Below are positions 8,130 through 16,232 of a stretch of DNA of 64,000 bases, in pieces. A program made the position numbers and the translations under genes. The notes beneath the pieces are model-generated. The model searched no databases. It saw only the letters and a list, made by a program, of their open reading frames with translations, and was not told where the DNA came from. Location: the NCBI RefSeq assembly GCF_015624425.1, contig NZ_CP049919.1, forward strand, positions 4,712,001 to 4,776,000, read 5' to 3'. The stretch's first letter is position 1. Each line of letters starts with the position of its first letter. The stretch comes from Roseateles sp. DAIF2. Its GTDB lineage: Bacteria > Pseudomonadota > Gammaproteobacteria > Burkholderiales > Burkholderiaceae_C.

Positions 8130-9059
8130 ATGCAGCTGATCGGCCAGCCCCACCAGCTGGCCTGCCCGCAATGCGCCGCGCCGATGAGCCATCTGAGCCT
8201 GGCCGGGCGCGATGGCCGGACGGTGCCGGTGGACCATTGCACGCCCTGCCGCCTGGTCTGGTTCGACCGCTTCGAGTCTGTGCAGCTGGCCGGCCTGGGC
8301 TGGATCGCGCTGCTGCGCGAGCTGCAGCAGGGCCTCGGCGACCCGCTGCCGCCGCCGCGCACCGCGCGGCTGGCATGCCCGTTGTGCCGCGTCGCGCTGA
8401 AGCCGGTGCACAACCGAACCCGCTTCGGCCGCTTCCCGGCGCTGGAATGCCCGCGCTGCCAGGGCCATCTGCACAGCCATGCCGGCGTGCTGGCCGAGCG
8501 CGGCCTGGTGCGCCCCTTGCTGCCGGTGGAGCGCCGCACGCTGCAGGAGGACGAGCAGCGGCGCCTATGCTGCCTGAACTGCGGCGCGCCGGCCGACGGC
8601 CAGGGCGAGGCCTGCGCCTACTGCCGCAGCCCCTTCGTGATGCTGGACCTGCCGCGCCTGGCCCAGGCGCTGCGCCTGCGGCCGGGCCGCGACGAGACGA
8701 AGAGCCCGACACCAGCGCCCCGCGGCCGCCCGCTGGCCTGGCCCTGCCGCGGCTGCGGTGCGGCGCTGGACCCGAGCCGCCATGCCGGCTGCCCGCAATG
8801 CGGCCATGCGGTGCTGGCGCCCTCGCTGCTGGACGTCACGCCGCTGCTAGATCAGGTCGAGACCGAGCTGCGCGCCGAGATCGCGTCCCGCACGCCGCCG
8901 GCGCAGCGCCCGCCGCGCCGCCGCGTGCGCGACTGGCGCGACACCGGCCTGGCACGGCTGCTGCACCGGCTGCCGCCCGAGCGCGAGGATGTCGCGGCGC
9001 TGGGCTGGCAGTTCGGGCTGGGTCTGCTGCTGTGGTTGGCCTGGCGCTGGTTCTTCTGA
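8130..9059 (+). CDS. Multi-zinc-ribbon protein with C-terminal membrane anchor
   Basis: A 309-residue protein with eight C-x-x-C pairs, enough for four zinc ribbons: C-P-Q-C / C-T-P-C, C-P-L-C / C-P-R-C, C-L-N-C / C-A-Y-C, and C-R-G-C / C-P-Q-C. The first two ribbons resemble the TFIIB-type ribbon of a widespread unnamed family (C-P-x-C ... D-x-C-x-x-C-x-x-x-W-F-D). The C terminus (about residues 290-308) is a single hydrophobic, Trp-rich helix, so the ribbons should face the cytoplasm from a tail anchor. It has no operon partner. A role in membrane-protein quality control or regulation is possible but not shown. Confidence 0.65.
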   Translation: MQLIGQPHQLACPQCAAPMSHLSLAGRDGRTVPVDHCTPCRLVWFDRFESVQLAGLGWIALLRELQQGLGDPLPPPRTARLACPLCRVALKPVHNRTRFGRFPALECPRCQGHLHSHAGVLAERGLVRPLLPVERRTLQEDEQRRLCCLNCGAPADGQGEACAYCRSPFVMLDLPRLAQALRLRPGRDETKSPTPAPRGRPLAWPCRGCGAALDPSRHAGCPQCGHAVLAPSLLDVTPLLDQVETELRAEIASRTPPAQRPPRRRVRDWRDTGLARLLHRLPPEREDVAALGWQFGLGLLLWLAWRWFF

Positions 9060-9072
9060 ACGCCTGTCGCGT

Positions 9073-11067
9073 TCAGAAGTGGATGCCGCGCATCATCTGC
9101 TGCAGCGCGATCGCCTCGGCCGAGAGCTGGGGCCGGCCGGCCTTGTCGCCCTTGGCCGCCTCGCTGTCGGGGAACATGCGGAAGCTGGTGTTCATCACGA
9201 TCTGCGCGACGCGCGGCAGCAGCGCGTGCAGCAGCTCGCCGGTGATGCCCAGCCGCGTCGCCACCCGCACCGGCTTGCTGATGCAGGCCTGCGCGATCAT
9301 GTCGGCCGCCTCCTCCGGCGCCAGGGTCGGCACATTGTTGTAGATCTTGGTCGGCGCGATCATCGGCGTGCGCACCAGCGGCATGTTGATGGTGGTAAAG
9401 GTGATGCCCTGGTCGGCGAATTCGCTGGAGGCGCAGCGCGTCCAGGCGTCCAGCGCGGCCTTGCTGGCCACATAGGCCGAGAAGCGCGGCGCATTGGTCA
9501 GCACGCCGATGCTGGAGATGTTGACCACATGGCCCTTCTTCTTCGCCACCATGCCGGGCAGCAGGCCCATCGTGACGCGCAGGCAGCCGAAGTAGTTCAG
9601 CTGCATCGTGCGCTCGTAGTCGTGGAAGCGGTCGTAGCTGGACTCGATCGCGCGGCGGATCGAGCGGCCCGCGTTGTTGATCAGGAAGTCGACACCGCCG
9701 AACTGCTCGCTCAGCCAGGCGATCATCTCGGCGCAGCTCTGCTCGCTGGCGATGTCGGCCGAGTAGCTGTGCACCTGGGCCTTGGCGCCGGCGAAGGCAC
9801 GGATCTCCTTGATCGCCTCGGCCAGCTTGGCCTCGTCGCGCGCGCAGATCACGGTGATCGCGCCGGCCTCGGCGAACTTCTTGGCCGCCGCCAGGCCGAT
9901 GCCCGAGGAGCCGCCGGTCACCAGCACCACCTTGCCGGCGGTCGCGCCGCGCAGGCTGCGGTCGATGAACAGGTCCGGGTCGAGATGGCGCTCCCAGTAG
10001 TCCCACAGCCGCCAGGCATAGTCCTTCAGGTTCGGGCAGACGATGCCGGAACCCTTCAGCGCCTTGTCGGTCTCACGGCAGTCGAAGCGGGTCGGGTAGT
10101 TGATGAAGGTCAGCATGTCCTCGGGCAGGCCGAGGTCCTTCATCACCGCATTGCGGATGCGGCGCACCGGCGCCACCGCCATCAGGCCCTTCTTGACGCT
10201 CTTCGGGATGAAGCCCAGGAGCGCGGCATTGACGAACAGGTTCATCTTCGGCGCATGCGCGGCCTTGGAGAAGATGTCCAGCACATCGCCGACGCGGTAG
10301 CCGACCGGGTCCACCAGATGGAAGCAGGAACCGCTCTTGCGATCCTGGTGGCTGATATGCACCAGCGCGTCGACGACGAAGTCCACCGGCACGATGTTGA
10401 CCCGCCCGCCCTCCAGGCCCACCGAGGGCATCCAGGGCGGCAGGATCTGGCGCAGGCGCTGGATCAGCTTGAAGAAATAGTAGGGGCCGTCGATCTTCTC
10501 GGCCGCGCCGGTGTTCGAATCGCCCACCACCATCGCCGGGCGGTAGACCGTCCAGGGGCGCTTGCACTCCTTGCGCACGATCTTCTCGCTCTCGTGCTTG
10601 GTCATGAAGTACGGATGGTCCAGGCCCTCGGCCTCGTCGAACATGTCCTCGCGGAACACGCCCTCGTAGAGGCCGGCGGCGGCGATCGAGCTCACATGGT
10701 GCACATGGCCGGCGTCGATCGCCTGCGCGAACTCGACCAGCGCGCGCGTGCCGTCGATATTGGCGCGCACCTGCGATTCCTCGGCCGCGGCCAGGTCGTA
10801 GATCGCGGCCAGGTGGTAGACATGGTCGATCTGACCCTTCAGCGCCTTGATCGCGTCGGCCGCGACACCTAGCCTCTTCGCGTCTAGATTGCCGAACACC
10901 GGAATCGCGCGCGTCTTGCTCACGCCCCAGAAGGCCAGCAGTTCGGGCAGCTTGTCGCGGCTCTCCTCGCGCAGCAGGAAATACACCGTGCTGCCGCGCC
11001 TGGCCAGCAGCTTGGCCACCAGCCGTTTGCCGATGAAACCCGTCGCGCCCGTGACGAAATACTGCAT
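9073..11067 (-). CDS. Two-domain fatty acyl-CoA reductase (alcohol-forming), SDR-SDR fusion
   Basis: A 664-residue fusion of two Rossmann domains. The N-terminal male-sterility/NAD-binding-4 type domain has G-A-T-G-F-I-G at 7-13 and Y153-x-x-x-K157. The C-terminal classical SDR has T-G-G-S-S-G-I-G at 384-391, N-N-A-G and Y532-x-x-x-K536. As I remember it, the Marinobacter bifunctional acyl-CoA reductase (about 660 residues), which reduces acyl-CoA through the aldehyde to fatty alcohol for wax esters, has the same order and near-identical motifs (Y-F-x-T-G-x-T-G-F-I-G, D-G-P-Y-Y-F-F-K, F-I-N-Y-P-T-R-F-D). The start at 11067 follows AGGAGACA. It is divergent from a phasin gene, which fits a storage-lipid role. 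No wax-ester synthase is in the window. Confidence 0.78.
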   Translation of the reverse strand: MQYFVTGATGFIGKRLVAKLLARRGSTVYFLLREESRDKLPELLAFWGVSKTRAIPVFGNLDAKRLGVAADAIKALKGQIDHVYHLAAIYDLAAAEESQVRANIDGTRALVEFAQAIDAGHVHHVSSIAAAGLYEGVFREDMFDEAEGLDHPYFMTKHESEKIVRKECKRPWTVYRPAMVVGDSNTGAAEKIDGPYYFFKLIQRLRQILPPWMPSVGLEGGRVNIVPVDFVVDALVHISHQDRKSGSCFHLVDPVGYRVGDVLDIFSKAAHAPKMNLFVNAALLGFIPKSVKKGLMAVAPVRRIRNAVMKDLGLPEDMLTFINYPTRFDCRETDKALKGSGIVCPNLKDYAWRLWDYWERHLDPDLFIDRSLRGATAGKVVLVTGGSSGIGLAAAKKFAEAGAITVICARDEAKLAEAIKEIRAFAGAKAQVHSYSADIASEQSCAEMIAWLSEQFGGVDFLINNAGRSIRRAIESSYDRFHDYERTMQLNYFGCLRVTMGLLPGMVAKKKGHVVNISSIGVLTNAPRFSAYVASKAALDAWTRCASSEFADQGITFTTINMPLVRTPMIAPTKIYNNVPTLAPEEAADMIAQACISKPVRVATRLGITGELLHALLPRVAQIVMNTSFRMFPDSEAAKGDKAGRPQLSAEAIALQQMMRGIHF

Positions 11068-11201
11068 GCCTTGTCTCCTGATCGTTGGTGCTTTGCCCGA
11101 TTCTTGTCGATGCCCGCGAGGGGGCCGCTGCGCGCTTTCCCGGAGACGCCGATAGAGCATCCTCACTAGGATTGCGCGTGGTCGGGCCGCCCCGCGGCCC
11201 T

Positions 11202-11207
11202 ATAGTG
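11202..11207 (+). promoter_or_regulatory. Candidate -10 box for the phasin gene
   Basis: TATAGT at 11202-11207 lies 45 bp before the phasin ATG. No good -35 hexamer stands 16-18 bp upstream, so an activator or an extended -10 may be needed. The 184-bp region also holds the promoter of the divergent acyl-CoA reductase, which I could not place. Confidence 0.4.
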
Positions 11208-11251
11208 AAGCCAGAAACACCTTATTCCATCGACGACAAAGGACTGCAGAC

Positions 11252-11833
11252 ATGGTCAAGAAGCTTCAGAAGATGGCCGCCAAGAAGAAGGCCGCCGACA
11301 GCAGCGCCATCCCCGGACTGCCCGCCGGCCTGCTGGACAGCCAGCTCGCGCAGACGGTGAAGGACTCGGCCCAGCAGATCTGGGCGGCCGGTCTGGGCGC
11401 CTTCGCGAAGGCGCAGGGCGAAGGCGGCAAGGTGTTCGAGACCCTGGTCGGCGAAGGCATGAAGCTGCAGAAGAAGACCCAGAGCGCCGCCGAGGAAAAG
11501 CTTGGCGCCGTCGCCAGCAAGATGAGCGGCATGGCCGGCGAGGTCGGCGCCAAGGCCGGCCAGCATTGGGACAAGCTGGAATCGATCTTCGAGGACCGCG
11601 TCGCCAATGCGCTGAAGCGCCTGGGCGTGCCGACCGCCAAGGAGGTCGAGGCCCTGATCGAGCGCATCGACGCGCTGAGCGCCGCGGTCAATGGCAGCGC
11701 CAAGCCGGCGACACGCAAGAAGGCCGCGGCCGCCAAGCCCGCCGCCGCCAAGCCTGCAGCTCGCAAGGCGCCGGCCAAGAAGGCCGCCGCCGCGCCGCGC
11801 AAGCGGGCCAGCGCCAAGCCGGCGCGCGCCTGA
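11252..11833 (+). CDS. Phasin-family polyhydroxyalkanoate granule protein
   Basis: A 193-residue protein. An N-terminal amphipathic helical domain (about residues 20-145, with A-Q-Q-I-W-A-A-G-L-G-A-F-A-K-A and L-x-x-I-F-E-D-R-V-A-N-A-L-K-R-L-G) is typical of the PHA granule-associated family. Its basic tail is rich in Lys, Ala and Pro (about residues 148-193, A-A-A-K-P-A-A-A-K repeats), as in PhaF-type phasins that bind DNA as well as granules. Phasins coat storage granules and set their size and segregation. The patatin-like gene starts 8 nt after its stop, so the two form an operon, suggesting granule lipid turnover. Confidence 0.86.
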   Translation: MVKKLQKMAAKKKAADSSAIPGLPAGLLDSQLAQTVKDSAQQIWAAGLGAFAKAQGEGGKVFETLVGEGMKLQKKTQSAAEEKLGAVASKMSGMAGEVGAKAGQHWDKLESIFEDRVANALKRLGVPTAKEVEALIERIDALSAAVNGSAKPATRKKAAAAKPAAAKPAARKAPAKKAAAAPRKRASAKPARA

Positions 11834-11841
11834 GCCGCTAG

Positions 11842-13062
11842 ATGGTCCAGCCGCACCGCCGCCCCGGCAAGACCTGCGCGCCGCGCATCGGGCTGGCCCT
11901 GGCCGGCGGCGGGCCGCTCGGCGCGATCTACGAGATCGGCGCCCTCTGCGCGCTGGAGGAGGCGATCGAGGGGCTGGACTTCACGCGTTGCGACAGCTTC
12001 ATCGGCGTCAGCGCCGGTGGCTTCGTCGCCGCGGGCCTGGCCAACGGCCTGACGCCGCGCCAGCTCTGCGCCGCCTTCATCGAGAACAGCGGCCCGGCCC
12101 ATGACCGCTTCGATCCGGGCCTGCTGCTGCGCCCGGCCTGGGACGAATATGCCGGCCGCCTGCGCGGCCTGCCCGTCCTGCTGGGCCAGGCGCTGTGGCA
12201 GAGCACCCTGCAGGGCCGCTCGATGCTGGCCGCCTTCGAGCGCCTAGGCCGCGCGCTGCCGACCGGCCTCTTGTCCGGCGAGGCCTTGGCAGCCCAGTTG
12301 CGGCGCCAGTTCGACCGCCCCGGCCGCAGCGACGATTTCCGCCGCCTCGGCAAGCGCCTGGTGCTGGTGGCCACCGACCTGGACAGCGGCGAGGCCACGC
12401 CCTTCGGCATGCCCGGCCTGGACCATGTGCCGATCTCCCGCGCGGTGCAGGCCAGCGCGGCGCTGCCGGGCCTGTTCCCGCCGGTCGAGATCGACGGCCG
12501 CCACTATGTGGACGGCGCGCTGAAGAAGACCATCCATGCCTCGGTGCTGCTGGACGAGGGCCTGGACCTGCTGATCTGCCTGAATCCGCTGGTGCCCTAT
12601 GCGGCCGGCCCGCAGCAGCATTCGCGCATCCCGCGCCTGGCCGATGGCGGCCTGCCGCTGGTGCTGAGCCAGACCCTGCGCGCGCTGATCCATTCGCGCC
12701 TGGAGCTGGGTCTCAAGCGCTACGAGCTGAGCCATCCGCACACCGACATCCTGCTGTTCGAGCCCGACCCGCGCGATGCCGAGATGTTCCTGGCCAACAC
12801 CTTCAGCTACTCGCGCCGCCGCCATCTGGCCGAGCATGCCTACCAGGCCACCCGCGCCGCGCTGCGCGCGCGCCGCGCGGAGCTGGCGCCCAAGCTGGCC
12901 CGGCAAGGCCTGACCCTGCGCGACAGTTCCGCGCTGGCCGATGGCGCGCAACGCCTGCTGCCGCCGGGCCGCGCCGCCACGCCGGCCGCCGCCCGCACCG
13001 AAGCGGCGCTGCAGCGCCTGCACGAAAGCCTGGAGCGGCTGGAGCAGCGCCGGGCGGCGTGA
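11842..13062 (+). CDS. Patatin-like phospholipase family protein
   Basis: A 406-residue serine hydrolase with the patatin Ser-Asp dyad. The oxyanion loop is G-G-G-P-L-G-A (22-28), the nucleophile elbow G-V-S-A-G (Ser57), and the Asp lies in V-D-G-A (Asp224, with G-A in place of the usual G-G). No signal peptide or membrane helix is seen, so it should be cytoplasmic. It shares an operon with the phasin, which makes granule-surface lipids or storage polymer plausible substrates. Patatins range over phospholipids, triglycerides and intracellular polyester, so this is inference. The C-terminal 60 residues are Ala/Arg-rich and probably helical. Confidence 0.82.
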   Translation: MVQPHRRPGKTCAPRIGLALAGGGPLGAIYEIGALCALEEAIEGLDFTRCDSFIGVSAGGFVAAGLANGLTPRQLCAAFIENSGPAHDRFDPGLLLRPAWDEYAGRLRGLPVLLGQALWQSTLQGRSMLAAFERLGRALPTGLLSGEALAAQLRRQFDRPGRSDDFRRLGKRLVLVATDLDSGEATPFGMPGLDHVPISRAVQASAALPGLFPPVEIDGRHYVDGALKKTIHASVLLDEGLDLLICLNPLVPYAAGPQQHSRIPRLADGGLPLVLSQTLRALIHSRLELGLKRYELSHPHTDILLFEPDPRDAEMFLANTFSYSRRRHLAEHAYQATRAALRARRAELAPKLARQGLTLRDSSALADGAQRLLPPGRAATPAAARTEAALQRLHESLERLEQRRAA

Positions 13063-13077
13063 TCAATGTCACGCCGC
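13054..13077 (+). other. Perfect 9-bp hairpin across the patatin stop codon
   Basis: GCGGCGTGA (13054-13062) pairs with TCACGCCGC (13069-13077) around a 6-nt loop. The left arm contains the patatin TGA. No T-run follows, so it does not fit an intrinsic terminator. It could protect the 3' end of the phasin-patatin mRNA. Confidence 0.45.
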
Positions 13078-13264
13078 GACCCTCGAGCCCCTGCGCTCGC
13101 GGGATCGACGAACCATGCACGACCAGAACAATGGTCGACATGCAGCAAACGGGCTTGTCGCATCCGACCGGTGAATGCTCAGCGTCGGTTTTCTTTACAG
13201 AGCTCCCTACCGCCTATTCTGGAGACAGTCGTAAATCCTTGAAAACACGGAGTTAAACCCTGCC

Positions 13265-13280
13265 AGGCCCGGCATTTGCT
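13265..13280 (+). promoter_or_regulatory. Sigma-54 (-24/-12) promoter for the PEP-CTERM gene
   Basis: AGGCCCGGCATTTGCT has the invariant GG at -24 and GC at -12 exactly 10 nt apart, and matches the RpoN consensus (TGGCACG-N4-TTGCW) at most positions. Transcription would start near 13292, leaving a short leader with AGAGGAAG before the ATG at 13326. In exosortase-bearing betaproteobacteria, PEP-CTERM genes are often under the PrsK/PrsR sigma-54 system, which fits. Neither prs gene is in this window. Confidence 0.65.
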
Positions 13281-13325
13281 TGCCGATGCGGTTCGTACAT
13301 CAACACCAACAGAGGAAGTCACGCC

Positions 13326-13955
13326 ATGTCAGTCTTTTCCTTGCGCCCGACGGTTGCGGCCCTTGTCCTGGGCTTCAGCAGCCTGAGCCCCGCCATCGCA
13401 GCGCCGGTAGCACTCGACGTGGGTGTCTGGGGCAGCAACGGCCCCTCCGGCCTAACTCGCGGCTATTGGTTCACGGCACCGACCGACTTCCTGATCACCG
13501 GCATCTATCTGCCCGGACGAGCCGCAGCTGGCGACGGTTCAACCCTTGAATTGCTGCGCTTCAACAGCGACGTCACCGACTACCCGACCACCACCAATAA
13601 CTTCAGTTCGCTGGGTTTTTGGGCCAATGTGGGGTCGGTAAGCACCAGTATCCAGGTCAGCGCGGGAGACATCATTGGCGTGCTCGGTTACAGCGGCGGC
13701 GACAACTCCACGCCTTACCGCAACCAAGGCGGCAACTACAGCACGCAGCTTGGCGGTTTCAATATCGATCTAGTGCGCTTGGGCTTCCAGGGCTTGGGTC
13801 AGGCCCAGAATGTGTGGCAGGAAGAGGGCGGCACCACCGGCGTGATCGGCCTCAACTACGAGCTGCTGAACACCGTGCCCGAACCCGCCGGCTTGGCACT
13901 GGCGCTGTCGGCCCTGGCGCTGATGGGCTTCGTGCGCCGACGCCCGACGGTCTGA
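13326..13955 (+). CDS. PEP-CTERM sorting-domain protein
   Basis: A 209-residue exported protein. Its signal peptide ends near A-I-A-A-P (about residue 23), followed by a beta-rich middle with many Gly, Ser, Thr and Asn. The C-terminal sorting signal is V-P-E-P, a 16-residue hydrophobic helix and R-R-R. Exosortase cuts and anchors or releases such proteins at the outer surface, often with exopolysaccharide and biofilm matrix. The coding sequence is visibly less GC-rich than its neighbours, common for surface proteins or recent gain. It has its own sigma-54 promoter and a strong terminator. No exosortase gene is in the window. Confidence 0.88.
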   Translation: MSVFSLRPTVAALVLGFSSLSPAIAAPVALDVGVWGSNGPSGLTRGYWFTAPTDFLITGIYLPGRAAAGDGSTLELLRFNSDVTDYPTTTNNFSSLGFWANVGSVSTSIQVSAGDIIGVLGYSGGDNSTPYRNQGGNYSTQLGGFNIDLVRLGFQGLGQAQNVWQEEGGTTGVIGLNYELLNTVPEPAGLALALSALALMGFVRRRPTV

Positions 13956-13984
13956 GAAACCCACCCAAGCACGTAAGAACGAAC

Positions 13985-14019
13985 AACGCCCGGACCGCGA
14001 TCGCGGTACCGGGCGTTTT
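13985..14019 (+). terminator. Intrinsic terminator after the PEP-CTERM gene
   Basis: A long stem with a single bulged A: AACGCCCGG (13985-13993) pairs with CCGGGCGTT (14009-14017), and the inner ACCGCG/CGCGGT continues it. TTTT follows at 14016-14019. It lies between convergent genes. AA stands at the far side (13985-13986), so it serves mainly the plus strand. Confidence 0.85.
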
Positions 14020-14040
14020 GCATTCGGGAATCTGAGCCGC

Positions 14041-15537
14041 TCAACCCACCAGATAGCGGCTTTCCAGATGCGCCCGGAAATGCGCCGGGTTCAGCGCGGC
14101 CTCGCCGCTGGCGCGACGCACCAGTTCCGGCGTCTCCCAGCGGCTGCCCTGGCTCCAGACCTGGGCCTTCAGCCAGTCGAACACCGGCGCCAGCTCGCCG
14201 GCAGCGATCTTCGCGTCCAGGTCGGGCATCGTGCGGCGCATCGCGGCGAACCATTGGGCGGCGTACATCGCGCCCAAGGTGTAGCAGGGGAAATAGCCGA
14301 ACAGGCCGGCGCCCCAGTGCACGTCCTGCATCGGGCCGTCCTTGAAGTTGCCGCGGGTGTCGATGCCCAGCAGTTCCTGCATCTTGGCGTCCCACAGCGC
14401 CGGGATGTCCTCGACCTCGATCTCGCCCTCGATCAGCGCGCGCTCGATCTCGTAGCGCAGGATCACATGGGCCGGGTAGGTCACCTCGTCGGCGTCGACG
14501 CGGATATGGCCCGGCACCACGCGGGTCATCAGCCGGTTCAGGTTGGCGGGCTCGAAGGCCGGCTGCTCGCCCAGGTGCCTGACCACCAGCGGGCTCAGCA
14601 GGCCGGCAAAGGCAGGATGGTTGGCCAGCTGCATCTCGAAGGACAGGCTCTGGCTCTCGTGCAGGCCCATCGAACGGGCTCGCGCGATCGGCTGCCCCAG
14701 CCATTCGCGCGGCAGGTTCTGCTCGTAGCGGCCATGGCCGGTCTCGTGGATGGTGCCGGTCAGGCTGGGCAGGAAGCTGTCCTCGCGGTAGCGCGTGGTC
14801 ATGCGCACATCCTCGGGCACGCCGCCGCAGAAGGGATGGGCGCTCTCGTCCAGGCGACCGGCCTCGAAGTCAAAGCCCATCAGCCGCATCGCGTCCAGGC
14901 CCAGCGCGCGCTGCGCGGCGGCCGGGAAGCGGCCCTCGGGTACGCGCACCAGTTCCTGCTGCTGGCGCTGCTGCACGCGCAGGATCAGGCCCGGCAGCCA
15001 TTGACGCAGATCGCCGAACAGGCGGTCCACCTCGGCCGCGCGCATGCCGGGCTCGTACTGGTCCATCAGCGCGTCGTACTTGGCGAGGCCGCTGTCCTCG
15101 GCCAGCAGGCGGGCCTCCTCGCGAGCAAGGCGCACGACCTCGCGCAGATTCTCCACATAGCCGGCCCAGTCATTGGCCGGGCGCTGGCTGCGCCAGGCAT
15201 GCTCGCAGCGCGAGTTGGCCAGGCTCTTGGCCTCGACCAGGCTCTGCGGCAGCGCGTTGGAGGCGCGCCAGGCGCGGCGCATCTCGCGCAGATTGGCGCG
15301 CTGCACTTCGTCCAGGCTCTCGCCAGCGGCCGCATCCAGCAGGCCCTGCAGCGCGGGCTCGGTGGCCAGTTGGTGCAGCAGGCCGCCCATCTCGGCCAGG
15401 GCCAGCGAGCGGGCCTCGTTGCCCTTGGGCGGCATATGGGCCGACTGGTCCCAGGAGGCGATCGATTGCAGATGGGCCAGGCGGTGCATGCGCTGATGGC
15501 GGCGGCACAGGTCGTCGTAAGCGGGGGTGGTGCTCAT
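14041..15537 (-). CDS. M32-family metallocarboxypeptidase (carboxypeptidase Taq type)
   Basis: A 498-residue zinc carboxypeptidase of the thermostable carboxypeptidase 1 family, which removes C-terminal residues from peptides. The H264-E-T-G-H268 motif gives two ligands and the catalytic Glu, and G-L-H-E-S-Q-S (His293-Glu294) holds the third ligand. Other family marks are D-E-V-T-Y-P-A-H-V-I-L-R-Y-E-I-E near residue 345 and W-G-A-G-L-F-G-Y-F-P-C-Y-T-L-G. No signal peptide is present, so it is cytoplasmic. Length is the family norm. It is tail-to-tail with the PEP-CTERM gene and followed on the minus strand only by the terminator region. Confidence 0.93.
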   Translation of the reverse strand: MSTTPAYDDLCRRHQRMHRLAHLQSIASWDQSAHMPPKGNEARSLALAEMGGLLHQLATEPALQGLLDAAAGESLDEVQRANLREMRRAWRASNALPQSLVEAKSLANSRCEHAWRSQRPANDWAGYVENLREVVRLAREEARLLAEDSGLAKYDALMDQYEPGMRAAEVDRLFGDLRQWLPGLILRVQQRQQQELVRVPEGRFPAAAQRALGLDAMRLMGFDFEAGRLDESAHPFCGGVPEDVRMTTRYREDSFLPSLTGTIHETGHGRYEQNLPREWLGQPIARARSMGLHESQSLSFEMQLANHPAFAGLLSPLVVRHLGEQPAFEPANLNRLMTRVVPGHIRVDADEVTYPAHVILRYEIERALIEGEIEVEDIPALWDAKMQELLGIDTRGNFKDGPMQDVHWGAGLFGYFPCYTLGAMYAAQWFAAMRRTMPDLDAKIAAGELAPVFDWLKAQVWSQGSRWETPELVRRASGEAALNPAHFRAHLESRYLVG

Positions 15538-15580
15538 GAGGCTCGCAGTGATGGAGTGGTGATGGTGCTGCGCGGCATTG

Positions 15581-16069
15581 TCAGGGATTCGGAAAGACCC
15601 ACAGCAGCAGCGCCGTCATGCACAGATAGCGGGCGAACTTGCCGATCGCCATGTAGAGCACGCAGGGCCAGAAGGGCAGCCGTAGCCAGCCGGCCAGCGC
15701 GCACAGCGGATCGCCGACCAGCGGCAGCCAGCTCAGCAGGCAGGCCTTGGCGCCGAAGCGCTGCAGCCAGGTCAGTACCCGGCGCTCGCGCGGCGGATGA
15801 TGGGCGGCGCGCTCGTACAGGCGCTCGGCGCCATAGCCCATCCACCAGCTGATCGCGCCGCCGAGGGTGTTGCCGGCGGTCGCCACCAGCACCGCCGGCC
15901 AGAACAGCTCCGGGTTCAGCTTGACCAGGCCGAACACCGCCGGCTCCGAACCGAGCGGCAGCAGGGTGGCCGACACCAGCGCGACGATGAAGACGGCCGG
16001 CAGCCCCAGCTGCGGCAGCGCCAGCCGGTCCAGCAGCGCGTTAATCAACTCTTGCAGCCAGGCCTCCAT
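15581..16069 (-). CDS. YqaA-type small membrane protein (DedA/VTT-like)
   Basis: A 162-residue integral membrane protein with about four hydrophobic segments. The reentrant-type core (S-A-T-L-L-P-L-G-S-E-P, then A-T-A-G-N-T-L-G-G-A-I-S-W-W-M-G and L-L-S-W-L-P-L-V-G-D-P-L-C-A-L-A-G) is shared with DedA/SNARE-associated family proteins. Relatives act in lipid flipping or membrane homeostasis. I chose the ATG at 16069 because the family starts just before the first helix; an ATG at 16135 would add 22 residues and run closer to the divergent gene. The next gene downstream on this strand is the carboxypeptidase. Confidence 0.75.
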   Translation of the reverse strand: MEAWLQELINALLDRLALPQLGLPAVFIVALVSATLLPLGSEPAVFGLVKLNPELFWPAVLVATAGNTLGGAISWWMGYGAERLYERAAHHPPRERRVLTWLQRFGAKACLLSWLPLVGDPLCALAGWLRLPFWPCVLYMAIGKFARYLCMTALLLWVFPNP

Positions 16070-16232
16070 CAGCGCGATTATGTGCAGGGCGGCCAGCGCA
16101 CATTCGCGGGTAATCGGCGGCTTGTCGGGAGGCAATGAAGCAATGCAGACTCACCCCCGAGAAGCCAGCCTGATGGAGCCCCGCGATGAGGAAGAGGTGC
16201 GGGAGCCATCGTTGAGGATCAAACACAAGAAC

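Noticed and set aside
11842..13062. Calling the first patatin an intracellular PHA depolymerase
   Set aside because: The neighbouring phasin makes it tempting, but the sequence shows only a general patatin core, so the family name was kept.
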